A DNA stretch of 64,000 nucleotides from Takakia lepidozioides (lineage: Eukaryota > Streptophyta > Takakiopsida > Takakiales > Takakiaceae): assembly GCA_030704615.1 (NCBI GenBank), contig CM060733.1, positions 25,420,001-25,484,000 on the forward strand, given 5' to 3'. Under the pieces are notes generated by a model, which made no database searches, had not been told where the DNA came from, and was given only the letters and a program-made list of their open reading frames with translations. The translations under genes and the position numbers were made by a program. This document shows positions 36,256 to 48,700 of the stretch, in pieces (the stretch's first letter is position 1; each line of letters opens with the position of its first letter).

Positions 36256-36711
36256 TCATCTGATGACAACTCTTGAAATACTTGACTCTGCGACCTCCAT
36301 CCTTACTGATTTCCGATGAAGATCACCCAAATTTTCTTGGGACACCGAGGCATGGGAGGCCTGGCCCTTCTTCCTATTTGTGGTTTTGTGAGGTGGCATA
36401 TGTCCATGGCGCCTGAGGACATCCTCCATAATAGCCTTCTGGCTTGGTGTGAGGGGCCCTTCACCTTCCCCATGCTTCATACAACCATCCACCCTATGCA
36501 AGTTCAATTTTTTTTTATCGGCAAAAAGCAGATCACAATGTATGCATCTATATTGTCGTCTGTTAGACACACCAGGTTCATCGACCCTTCCCATCATGTA
36601 GGCCTCGCATATGAGGGACTCGTATTCATCAGTTTCATAAGTCTGGCGATATTCCCTCCGGTTCTCTATCATTTTGCTCTCCTTCATCGTGAGTGTTGCG
36701 TCTGCCAACAA
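36256..36711 (-). CDS. Hypothetical protein with a C2HC-like finger
   Basis: A 151-codon frame encodes a hydrophilic protein. In the middle lies CIHCDLLFADKKKLNLHRVDGC, read as C-x2-C-x12-H-x4-C, the spacing of a C2HC zinc finger. Before it is an acidic helix (YETDEYESLICEAYMMG); after it is a basic Lys/Arg-rich tail (TPSQKAIMEDVLRRHGHMP). I do not recognise a family. It lies inside the inverted repeat and abuts the PPR remnant on the same strand with only 15 bases between, so it may be a captured fragment. The true start may be upstream. Confidence 0.35.
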   Translation of the reverse strand: MLADATLTMKESKMIENRREYRQTYETDEYESLICEAYMMGRVDEPGVSNRRQYRCIHCDLLFADKKKLNLHRVDGCMKHGEGEGPLTPSQKAIMEDVLRRHGHMPPHKTTNRKKGQASHASVSQENLGDLHRKSVRMEVAESSISRVVIR

Positions 36712-37365
36712 TTACAGCAGCGTGCAAACCTACACAGACAATGCCAAGCATAAATCCACATGCCACTCACTTGCTTGAACCCTCAAATTGCCCACATGGC
36801 CATTGAACCCCCCAATACCTCTATGGTGTGCATGTCATTTACACTAATCCCTAAACCCCAAAACAAAATGGAAGGACTGCAGATAATGACATATCTCAGA
36901 ATGGAGAGTGTTCATGGCCGCATATGTGCACGTCCCTGGAGCTCGCAAGTGAACTATGGAAACAACAGTCAATCTAGGTCTGCTCCTTCACATACCAAGC
37001 AAATATAACATGCAACCTCCTCAGATGATTGGTTTCGGATGCTCGATGCAGAACTCACTCACACGCTAAATCCTGGAAGAAGAGCACAATCACAATCCGG
37101 AGAACACAGAAGAGAAATATCAAGCAATAATAAGGACCTGCACGCACTTCACACTTGGAGATGAAGCGGTGCAACCATTGAAGACGGCCAAAACATCCTG
37201 CTTCGTAGCCCGATTGTCCATTCGTGTCCACAAACTGAACCTGTATGGCGGGACGCCAACGCCATCAAAAATCAATAGCGACATTTCGTGATGGCTGCCA
37301 ACAACACACCGTCCCGTCTCATTCTACATGCATGCAATGATATGGATGCAAGGGAAGCATGCATG

Positions 37366-37605
37366 TACCATGGGCAGGATGAAGGCATGCAGGGGGGATG
37401 GGGATGCGGGAGAGGGCATGGCCAGGGCATGCGTCATGTCCCCCGCAGCGGGCACATGAGGCGCGGGAGGGCGTGCCGCCCGGCAGCTGCCGCGCGGTGT
37501 GCGGGCGATGGAGGCGGGGTAGGCAGGGGGTGGCGGGGGGTCCACGCTGGCTGAACTGGCTCCCTCGCATTCAACTCCAGGCCCCATCTAATGCTTGGCA
37601 ATGTG
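37366..37605. repeat. Right arm of the large inverted repeat (GC-rich)
   Basis: Reverse complement of 30605-30850, ending CCCATCTAATGCTTGGCAAT. It has small gaps relative to the left arm, including an extra CGGCAGCTGCCG-like insertion near 37480. Upstream bases 36760-37365 show nothing recognisable. Confidence 0.85.
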
Positions 37606-37824
37606 ATTGGTTATAGAGCTCAACGTTCACACAAGCATTCGGATTGGTTCAACTTTGAAACCCCACGACTTTGTGTGGACTTCATGAAATCACGCACTTC
37701 CAAGTGTCTTGGGATGCCCCCATGTGGGGTATCTAATCAATTTTATCCGTAAACACGACAAAATTCACCGTTAGCGCCATCGATAATGAACGGTCATAGG
37801 CCTGTCTAGTTGGGGTCGTATATT

Positions 37825-37916
37825 AATGCCAACCTTTGCTCTTTGGCATGCAAGTTTTACCCTGACTTCTGGCACTTGCTGCCTATTCCGCGTCAAGGGT
37901 TTGTCCTTCGTTTAAA
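37825..37916 (+). repeat. Dispersed repeat joined directly to ICL copy 2
   Basis: GCATGCAAGTTTTACCCTGACTTCT through GTCAAGGGTTTGTCCTTCG matches the repeats at about 30010-30090 and 52900-52985. Ten to twenty bases later the ICL sequence begins (AAATTGTGTTTGCAG, then exon 1). The junction marks the left edge of the duplicated block. Confidence 0.75.
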
Positions 37917-37937
37917 TTGTGTTTGCAGAGTGCCGAG

Positions 37938-40900
37938 ATGGCCGTGTTTAATGGCACTGTCTCACAGGTGAGATGTGGTGTTTTGCATAGAATTTTGAGC
38001 TGAGTTGTCATACGATAGTTCTGTGCTAGACTTATCTGTGAACCTTTTTCTTCTCAGATCGTGAGATTACACTTCGTCAAGAGCCTGGATTTTTAAGTGC
38101 AGAGTTTTGTTTGCTGATGAGACAACCACCTTGTTTAATCGTCACAACTGGTAGATGATTGTTTGGATTTTGTTTGTTGGCCCTTCCCAACAGGGTAGGG
38201 ACTACGCATCAAGTTGGCCAAAACTGACCTTAACCTTAGGGGTTGTTCCCATGAGAGTTAATGGAAACATGAAAGTTTTTAGTTACATGTTACACGCATT
38301 TTTTCATTTTTTTGTTGGCCTTGAGCAGTGACTACATTAGTATGCATGCATATGCAGCATGAAGTACCTTATACCTCGAGTGGGTCACATGCTCCTTATG
38401 TTCTTAATGTGTTCTATTCATGGCTGATTGTCTATGTATATTCATCTATTCATAGATCAAATGGTAAATATGTGTTTATATCCCAAGTGATCAGATCTTT
38501 ATGCAGGTGATAAGTTATGAATGAGGACATAATATAATATGAAGATATATTTGTAATATGCTATAATAAACATATATCTTAGTATTTTTACTTTTATTTT
38601 AATGATTTTTATTGTTTTGCTTTTAAAAATAGCCCAGTGTTGTATTGGTATATAGGTGAAAGACTGATATGTGCACGGTATATGCACTCCTATTAAATAC
38701 CAAATTAGTCAACAACAGGGCTTAAGTGTATCAGTGTCATGCCTTGTTAGCCATAACATCATTCCATAAAATTTCATATCAGTAAACAATGTCCGTGTAT
38801 CCTCGTGCCGTCAAGTTGTTGAGGATCCCCGTCGGCTGGCCAGTAGCTGTTGCTGTAGACATATATATATTATTAGTCTCACTCGAAAAATTGCGTGTGT
38901 TCCCATACAGTTTCTCAACGAGGAGGAGGCCTTGTTTGAATCACAAGTTGCAGAAGTGGAGGCATGGTGGAAGTCCGACCGGTTTCGGCTTACCCGCCGT
39001 CCCTACTCAGCGCGCGATGTTGCGTGTCTGCGGGGCACTCTGCCTCAGAGCTACGCTTCGCATGATCAGGCAAAGAAGCTTTGGAGAATTCTGAAGACTC
39101 ACCAGAGCAACCAGACATGCTCCAGGACGTTCGGTGCACTTGATCCTGTGCAGGTGATCCAGATGGCGAAGTTTCTAGACACAATCTATGTGTCAGGGTG
39201 GCAGTGCGCTTCCACAGCAACCACTTCAAACGAGCCTGGTCCCGATCTCGCGGACTACCCGATGGACACCGTGCCCAACAAAGTGGAGCAGCTGTTTAAT
39301 GCGCAGCTCTTTCACGACCGGAAGCAACGCGAGGCCCGGATGAGTATGACGAAGGAGCAGCGAGCAAGAACGCCTTACGTAGACTTTTTGGCACCACTGA
39401 TAGCAGATGCCGATACGGGTTTCGGAGGTACAACTACTACTGTAAAGCTTGCGAAGATGTTCGTCGAGAGGGGTGCAGCTGGTATTCACATGGAAGATCA
39501 AGCTTCTGTGACCAAGAAATGCGGGCACATGGGTGGTAAAGTGCTGGTTGCTACATCCGAACACATCAATCGACTCGTTGGAGCCCGTCTACAGTTCGAC
39601 ATCATGGGTGTGGAGCAAGTTCTCGTGGCAAGATCAGACTCTGTAGATGCTACACTTCTGCAGACTAACATTGACCCTCGTGACCACTCGTTCATCTTGG
39701 GTGCTAGCAACCCGGCGGTGAAAGATAAGCCTCTTGTGCAGGTCCTTGCAGATGCCGTCGCTGCCAACAAATTGGGGGCCGAGCTTCAGGCGGTCGAAGA
39801 TCATTGGCTGGAAACTGCAGACCTCCGCCTTTTCGCCGATGTGGTTGCAGATGGAATTCGAAGACTGAATATTGTAGAGAGCACCAAATCTAGCCATCTG
39901 ATCCGGTGGTTCAATGAGGTTGACAATCTCTCACATCTTGATGCTCGGGCACTAGCCGCAACGCTGGGCGTGCAAGATGTGTTTTGGGATTGGGATCTTC
40001 CCAGAACACGGGAAGGTTACTACCGCTTCCAGGGTGGAACGAAGGCCTGCATAGCCCGTGGGCGTGCGTTCGCGCCTCATGCAGATCTTCTGTGGATGGA
40101 AACCGCGACCCCAGATATCGTTCAAGCCCGAGAATTCGCTGAAGGTGTACGCGCTAAGCACCCGGAGATTATGCTGGCCTACAACCTGTCCCCGTCTTTC
40201 AACTGGGATGCTGCTGGCATGAGTGATGAGCAGATGCAGAACTTCATTCCCGATCTTGCCAAGATGGGTTATTGTTGGCAGTTCATAACTCTTGGAGGAT
40301 TCCACTCGAACGCGCTTGTTGTGGATACTTTTGCAAGGGATTTCGCACAGCGGGGCATGCTGGCCTACGTCCAGGACATTCAGCGTCAGGAGAGAACACA
40401 CGGTGTGGAAACTCTTGCGCACCAGACCTGGTCAGGGGCTAATTATTATGACCAGCTTCTGAAAACCGTGACTGGCGGTATCTCTTCCACGGCTGCCATG
40501 CAGAAAGGTTTGTGCACGCATGCACGCATCAATTGTGCCCCCAAAATTCTTCTCTTTGGTTTCTCCGTGCACGTTTGAAAATTTTGCACATCACCTGAAT
40601 TTCTAACCGATTTCGTATGAGTTTGGACTGCTTTCGTTTTTCTAATCTAGATGATTCTTTCGTCATATTTCCTCCCCTTCAGTCTTCAACGTCTAGGCTA
40701 TCGATCTGCTAACCTCCTTGGTGTTTGCAGTTTAGAGGTGCACAGGAGATGTTTTGCGCTGGGTTTGTATGTCAGGTGTAGAGAATTATAACTTCCAGGG
40801 AAGGGGGGGAAATTTTCCTGATCTTTTGTTGAAAATGTGGAAACAGGAGTGACCGAGGATCAGTTCAAGACATGTAGCGATGCTGATGATATGGGCACAG

Positions 40901-40977
40901 TATTTGCCAAATCGAAAGATGTAAACACGCACAAGTTGACATTGCGAACTGTTGGAAATGGACAACTATCTGTTTGA
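37938..40977 (+). CDS. ICL: Isocitrate lyase, copy 2 (catalytic body intact, peroxisomal tail lost)
   Basis: Three exons join in frame: 37938-37967, 38911-40507 and 40847-40977, giving 585 codons. The catalytic body has no stop. The KKCGH motif lies at about residues 212-216, with the [14 protein letters not shown] and WSGANYYD segments downstream. Exon 1 is shorter than in copy 1 ([10 protein letters not shown], three residues fewer). Near the end copy 2 reads AAATCGAAAGATGTAA where copy 1 has AAATCCAAAATGTAA. The extra G moves the stop out of frame, so SKM is replaced by about 18 extra residues ending at TGA 40975-40977. A Trp is also changed to Cys (ACATGTAGC). Intron 1 is 943 bases against 305 in copy 1 because of an insertion at about 38180-38840. 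The upstream promoter of copy 1 is absent. If expressed, the enzyme would probably be cytosolic, or it may be an early pseudogene. Confidence 0.85.
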
Positions 40978-42772
40978 CCAAAAGACATCAGTTTGTTGAA
41001 TACTATAGCTTTTCTGCACTCGACTTCTCTCCTACTTCTCTCAAAAAAAAAATTCCAATTAAAATTTTTTTCCCTAGCACTTACGTTATCTCATTCATAT
41101 TATTGTGGAGGGTGGAGAGTCCCACCCCCTTATTAAGGATATGTAGAGTTATGTGTCTTTACATATCTAATAAAGGATGAATACAATTCATTCTCGCGCC
41201 ATGCCCCACTTATTACTTGCCTAGTATTCTTGAAGGACTTGGAACTTTTTCCCATTCGTACTAGATAGGGTTCAGATGTGAAGCAAAGCTCAAAAAGACT
41301 CAAGAGATCTCGTTGGCCACTAGGAGATAGGGAGGTTGAAAGCGAGACTCGAGAGCTATAAGCAAAAAAGAAGATAGATAGAGCCACAAAGACACAATGG
41401 ATCTAGAAGATGAGTTCTAGACGGAGTATCAACTAGGGAGTATCAAAGTAAGAGGAAGATAAAGTATATACATAGACAAAGACCTGACAACTTATGTGAT
41501 ATGTCATCTTCTCAATAAAGGCAGAGTCTCTAGGATTAATGGAATAGTATGAGTAGTTTCATTATATGGCATATGTTTATATATTTTGAGAGAGTTGCTC
41601 TCAAAACAGAGGACTATTGGAAACAGCTTTCTTGCTCACGGTAGTATATATTATAAATAATTCATACCGGTGCATATGACGTTGAAGTCAGAGCCACCAA
41701 TTTCAGGCTCTGTACTCTCTACGAAGTGTGCTGACCATATCAATTGGGGATAAATTTTGCACAATCTGGATGAATGCAAAACCAGGTAGTGGGATTGACA
41801 TGCTTGTTAGAGTGTTTGTTCACTTCAGTGTAACACCCAGATGAAAGGCTTTCCAGTACTAGTTAGAGCATCTCTGACCATCTCCTGGTAAATTCGGGGG
41901 GTGGGGGGGGGATGCGCAACTGGTAGAAGTGAGAAGGTATATGTCTTCGCACCAGCTTTCTCGCACTGTTCAAGTGCTGGAAGCTGTCTACATCCATGTG
42001 TCTAAGCCAGTCAAGAGGTTCAAACCGACGCAATCCGTGCATGAGATCTTCGCTCTTGCATCGATTCATATGGAACAAGTAATCAGGTTTAACCAGGCAC
42101 ATGTGTTTAATCAAGACAGACATCCAGATGAAGCAAAGTGTCCAGATGGAGAATTCCAACATTATCTTACAATCGTTTTAGTTCACTGCAGTAAGAATCA
42201 CAGGGCACAAATTTGTACTGACCAACAAACTCTACCATTCAATTTGGATCTTAGACAGTATGCATTTCAGTTTGATTGTGTGCACGCGATAACTATTTGA
42301 AGTGATCGAAATTTTGACCCATGATAGCCTAGCTAGCGTATGATAATATTGTCTCCTCGAGATTGTCTCAAGGGAGAGATCTCGGCAGTTCCCCTTACCC
42401 ACAATTGAGTGATGACACGAGAGCTGATCTCCGAGTTCTCTAACTAGCGACCTCAGAACTAGCGAACTTGGCTCACCCCCGTGTACTGACATCTGCCCAT
42501 ACTGAGGAGTCGATCTGGAGATCGTCAGCCGTCAAGCTTAACATTTTTACAGACCGGTTGACAAATGTTCACGAGCAATCACTGATTATTTCTGATGGGT
42601 TGTCCAGATGGTGATGCCAGTCTCATGCCAGTCCTACTTGTGACAGCTTTTGCCTCCAGGATCTGAACGGAGGAAACTGACCCTAGTTAGTGAAGTGCTC
42701 ACCGATATAATTGCTCAAAGATAATTACAGCTCAATCGGGAACACCCAATATATGCAAACAGCCTTTGAAGC
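40978..42772. other. ICL copy 2 - ABCB intergenic region
   Basis: No gene is visible. Parts match 10630-10660, 10900-10985 and 11570-11780. An extra stretch at about 41105-41560, which is absent from the first block and has LTR-like ends in style (TATCTAATAAAGG, TCAATAAAGG), may be a solo LTR, but its borders are unclear. A G-rich tract is at 41897-41911. Confidence 0.5.
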
Positions 42773-45700
42773 TCACGTTGATGCAGTGTGATCAGTTGCA
42801 TGACCTTGTTGCTTGGCCACCAACTGTGCATAGGTGCCCTGGCTCGCAAGCAGGGTGGCGTGGTTGCCTTGTTCGACAATATATCCTTGTTGCATCACTG
42901 TAATAACATCGGCGTTTTGAATTGTGGACAGCCGATGGGCGATCAGGAGGGTGGTGCGGTTACCGGTCATGAGCCTGTCAAGAGCCTCCTGCACAACGTG
43001 CTCCGACTGCGCATCCAGAGCAGATGTGGCCTCGTCCAGGAGCAAGATGGAAGGGTTCTTCAGTACCGCTCTTGCTATGGCGATTCGCTGCTTCTGTCCC
43101 CCTGACAATTGCGTCCCAAGGTTTCCCACCTGCCCAGGCAGAGTCATTTTTATCAGTGTATGAATTCTCAACCTGGAAGCTGTAACCTGAATGTAAACGA
43201 TAGCAATGAACCAAAGCTTCCATACTCGATACTCCAGGTTCTGATAGTCGGACAACCTAGCCTAGTGACCTGGTATTAGGGGCATCATACTTATCCTCCA
43301 CTGATTGAATCAGGCTGCAGGATATTTGTTCTGAAGGAGTTTTACTCCACATAATCCGAGAATAAAAAAAGATTCTAAGCACAGTATACATTCCTGGCCG
43401 GGAAACTCAAACTAGCTAGTGTTTTTTTACTCCCAGGTCAAATCATTTGACACATCGCTGCAAGCAAATGTCCAGAGGCTTTGTCCAAATCTGCCTACAG
43501 GTCTGGATCTGAGACTCCGTTTTGAAATTGTATAACGCTGTCCAGTATAGGCTGCCCTCACCTCAGTGTCGTATCCCCTGGGCATGGCACTAATGAATGT
43601 ATGTGCATTTGCTGCCGTTGCTGCCACTATCACCTCTGCTTCTGTTGCAGCCTCATTTCCATACAGGATATTGTTACGCACGGTTGTGCTGAACAGAGCA
43701 GGCTCTTGCTGCACGAGGGCAATGCGAAGGCGTAACCATCTGAGGTTGATAGATCTGATATCCTTTCCATCAATGAGTACTCGCCCACCATTTGGGTCAT
43801 AGAACCTCTCAATGAGAGCTATTGTCGACGACTTTCCTGATCCGCTTGGGCCAACCAAGGCCATCGTCTTGCCTGCTGCAATCTTTAAGCTAAATTTGTC
43901 TAGCACAATCACGTCTGGTCTGGAGGGATACCGAAATTCAACTCCTTTAAACTCTATATGTCCCACTATTTCTGTGGGTTTCTTTGAATCACTGCCGTCA
44001 GGATCAATCTTAGTTTGGTAATCAATCATGGAGAATATGGAGCTCAGGGCGTGAGCACAATGAAAAATGGCAGGTACAAGGGCCAGAACCTCAGTAAGAA
44101 AAAAGGCTGTGTTTGTCAGAACTTGGAACACACGCATAGAATTCATGAACGTGACGATTCGGTGCTTGATGAAGAGAGCAATTGCGATGATAGCCACACC
44201 ATTGCAGAACTGTTGCAGTGACAAGAGACAGACAAATGAAATCACCCAATGTTTAAGCTCCATAACATCTGGATTATAATATCTGTACGTCTATTATTAA
44301 TCAGTATATAATGGTAGCTTTAAAGATTGTTCAAATCAGGTAGTATAAACTGAGATTCATTACCCAAAGAATTGATTCACTAAGGTGTCAGTGCAACCCT
44401 CACCTGGATGGAAGATTGCGAAAAACCATACAGAGCCCCTTGTTTAAAGCCTTGCTTCAAGCTGCCCTTGAGAGGCTCGTCCAGACTTTTGTTCAGGACA
44501 TCAAGAAGCCGGTCCTCAGCAGTGAAGGAAGCCACAGTCCGAATATTGGTCACTGCCTCCGCCGCCACCTGGCTGGCCTTCTCGTGTGCCTTGTGAGAGT
44601 CACCGGCAAGCCCACCCATTGCCTTCATCTGCTCATGCGATCAGTTCATGCACACTCATCGGACGTCAAAATGAGATGCAACGCAGCCAACTGACACACA
44701 TGTGGCCAAGACTTGCAGCTAAGGTTAAAACTTAAAACCGGTCCACATAGAGCTCTACTTACTTCTGGAAGAGATTACCCCCAGAAGATGGGACTTGTCC
44801 AGTATCCGACCTTGGCCTCCCAGGTCCAGTGTATGATTTCAACATAGATGCAGCCCTGCTCGATACTAGTTAACTACAGTGTTTCAGATGTCTGATGAGA
44901 ATGATCACCCCAGCGATGAGATCAGAAGTGCTAAGCAGCGTATCGCATCTTTATCGAGATTCTTTAGCACCTGATTCGTCAAAAATTTTGATGCATGGAA
45001 ACCTTATCTTTCCTCGCACAGGCCCTTTGGGCTTCCTCTTTACGTTAGTCTACAACTATGTCCGCGGCCCGGCCCCCCCTCTGCACCCAAGCCAATTTTT
45101 CCTTCCAAATATCTGAAGGCTACTAGAGCAGTGAGCAAGCAGTCATCAGTACCACGCCACATTAGCTCTCCGAGCTTGTCTCTCAAACCAAATCACCAGA
45201 GCAGATGTTTGCAAGTAGTAACTTATGATCACAGGCTAGACTTTACTTGCTCAAGAACACCCGCTTGAGAGCTTACGGTAAGATCAAGCACACTGCCCCT
45301 ACAGAACGTGCAGTGTGTGACGTAGCGTGTACACAGTTTCTCTGCTTGGATCAAATGAACTCAATGTACTTAATGTAGCTTAGATAGTCACATTTTGAAT
45401 TGTGTACTACAGCTGTAAGAATGTCTCGGGAGTAGTAATTACACGAGTTCATCAGCTGATTCCGATTCTTTGGGAATACCTGACTTGAAGTACTTAACAC
45501 TTTCTAAAGGATAATTTCAACATTTGGTGCACCCGGACCTTCGGGTGACTCAGGCGTCCTGATTTATGTTACTCATGAACTCGTACTCTGGGATTAAGTC
45601 CGAAGTATCTCTCGTCCTTCAGGAGGTTTTGGTCAAGTGATCTTTAGGAAACAGATTAATTATGTCAAATTTTCTTATATGGGTTTGCCACTGGAGACAT

Positions 45701-48700
45701 CTGAGAATATGTATGCTGTACATACATACATAGTAGTGTTCAATTCTCTGGGTGATAAAACTTTACCATATAGAATCCATTCAGGAGGAAGCTTGGCAGA
45801 ATTGCGAAGCAGACTAGGCCAACTTGCCAGCATGTCGCAAGGGCCAGAACTACCGCCACAAGGATCGCCGCTCCAGATGCAAGAAGGTCACTTAAGAGGT
45901 GACTGATGAGTGCATTGACCTGGGCTGCATCGGTGGCCAAGCGGCCAGTAATAGTGCCACTGCTATTTTTGTCTTGATCGTACCAGCCCACTTCATTTCT
46001 CACAATAACTGTGGTTCTCACACAATGCCCCAGTTAGATTAAAGACTCTGAAAACTCACTGTCCAAGATTATCCATCTAGCCACAGTTTTTCCGCTGCTC
46101 GTAGTCCTACGTACGATCTTCCACCTAATCTAAAGGATTGGAAAATGAAGAATAGTGCTGACTTGAAGATTGTCATCTGAAGCAGTCTCGATGTGGCTGT
46201 ACCTGAGAAGATCTGTTCTCGCACTGTTTTTGTTAGTTTGTTGCCGACACTTCCAAAAAAGAAGTGCTGCAGTGTTTGGAAAAGCATCCCCAAAATACTT
46301 AGGATCACAAGAAGCAAGGCCCACTTGTTGACCCTCCTCAAAATCTCGTCGTGTGGCGCGAAGTACTCGACTACTGCAGTAAACATAAAGAAGGTGAGAA
46401 GAGGTTTGACGGCTCCTGCTCCTCCGGAACCTAGACAACCGAGGACGACACCCTTCCACTCTGGCAGAGCCAACTGTAACACTCTCTTCATCGTTGATCC
46501 AGCTTGTGCATCAATGTAATGTGGTGCCAGGGCTGGTGCGACTTTCTCGACATAAACCCCATCTGTTGACGCATCCATGGCAAATGAAGCACTCGTGTCG
46601 CTGGAATGTGCATCCAAGGGGGATCCCATTGGGGAGAAGGCCACGCCAATATGCGCTTCAGGAGATCGCAAGTGGCGCATGGGTCGTGACCATGAATGTG
46701 TGCCGACGGAGCCAGAGGTCACAGTTGGAAGCCTGCATCATAGAAAAGCAGACATCTAGACTTAAGTTGTGGCCATTTCTGAACATGCTCACCTACAAAG
46801 ATCAGGCCGCCGGTTACGAGGGGATGGTGCCAAGATTTGAGGTGCAGACTTTCAGCGATGTGCCTGGTGCAACAATACTAGGACCCTACTAGGATCCCTC
46901 AGGAAGGGTGTTAGATAGAATCCACAGTCCCAGGTGAGATGCAACATCACAGAGAGGGAGGAGAGGGAATTCCGCCTCCAGCTTAAGAGGGGCGGATACT
47001 TACAGTAGGAAAACGGACTTGTAACCAAATTTCCAGATCCTCAAACACAACTTGTGCAAAATAGATCATCTAGATTCTTCAAGCGCTAAAAAGACAGGTA
47101 GTACATACGGCGATGCCATTTTCTCTGCCTTGTCACCAGTTTGCAATCGGACCAAATTATAGTAGGCTCCACCAAGGTCCATGAGATCAGTGTGACTTCC
47201 CCTCTCCACAATTTTCCCATTTTTTACAACCGCGATGGCATCGGCATTGCGAACAGTAGAGAGGCGATGGGCTACAACGACAGTGGTACGCCCTGCATCG
47301 GAGTCAATTGTGATTTAGCAAACACGCCCAGTGCATACATGTACAGAATCGTGTAGATGCAGTCGAATTTGGGGATCATGAAGTCATGAAGTCACGCTCA
47401 ACTGGAGTGTACATACTGCATTTAAGGTCTAGCAAGGTCTGGAGAATTTCAACCAAGCTTTGGTACAACTGGTGATAAGGCTTGCAAGTGACTTGCTGCA
47501 AGCTGCAGTATTCATACCGATCATGAGGTCGTCGAGGGCGGTTTGCACTATTTGTTCAGACTCAGCATCCAATGCACTCGTGGCTTCATCCAGCAGAAGG
47601 ATGGCCGGGTTCTTGAGCACTGCTCTGGCTATGGCTAGCCTCTGCTTCTGCCCTCCGGACATCTGTGTCCCTCTCTCACCCACCTGCAGGCATCATGGTG
47701 GTCTGTCAAGTGATACCAACCAACTAGCTGGAGTTGACTTGGATAGAAGACGGATGATGAATTGTCCGAGTTCAACCATTCAACTAGCTGGCGCTGGGTG
47801 AACCCGTCGGCCACCACCACCATTAGAACAACTTGTTTGCACCAGTTCATCCGTCTTATTGCTTGTGAAGACTATCAGAGAGATCAATCCATATCCTGCT
47901 GAACTATGAATACCTGGGTTTCATATTTCTGAGGTAGCTGGCTGATAAAGGAATGGGCATTGGCAGCTTTTGCAGATGCTTCAACTTCTTCCATGCTTGC
48001 ATCACTTCGCCCAAACATGATGTTCTCTTTGATGCTGGTGGCAAACAGTGCAGGCTCTTGCCCCACCAACCCGATATGGCTTCGCAACCACTTGAGATCC
48101 AGGTTCCGTATGTTGTGGCCGTCGAGCATTACCTCCCCTAGAATCATACAGTCCAAGAGAAATTCAGAGAACTTTATGCTTAGTTGAGGTCAATCTTTCG
48201 ATCTTCAATCTACCATTGAACTTGGTAAGCTGTATATGTACGTGCACACGTGTACACTGTAACTTAAGACTGGTCGTCACTGCAATTTGTATGAACTGAA
48301 ATCGTAAACATACCGAAATCCCAAATCAGTCCCTCCTATAAAGTTGCCCTCCCACAAGGGCAAACTTCATAATGCGCAATCGAAGTCGTCTTCGTGCGTG
48401 ACTTTAGTACTCGCTAGATCAGATGGAGGTACAAGTCGTCCTTCACTTACATTGCAAGACATATGTCCCCAAAGGTGACACAAAGAAAATACACTTGATT
48501 GTATATCACATGTGTACCTTTGAAGGGGTCATAGAAACGTTCTATGAGGGAGATAACTGTGCTCTTCCCCGAGCCACTTCCACCGACCAGTGCGATACTC
48601 TTGCCTGCAGGAATTACCAAAGACAATCCCTTGAAAATGGGTGCCTCGGGGCGAGATGGGTATGCAAAGTGAACTTCTCGAAATTCAACTTTTCCTTCCA

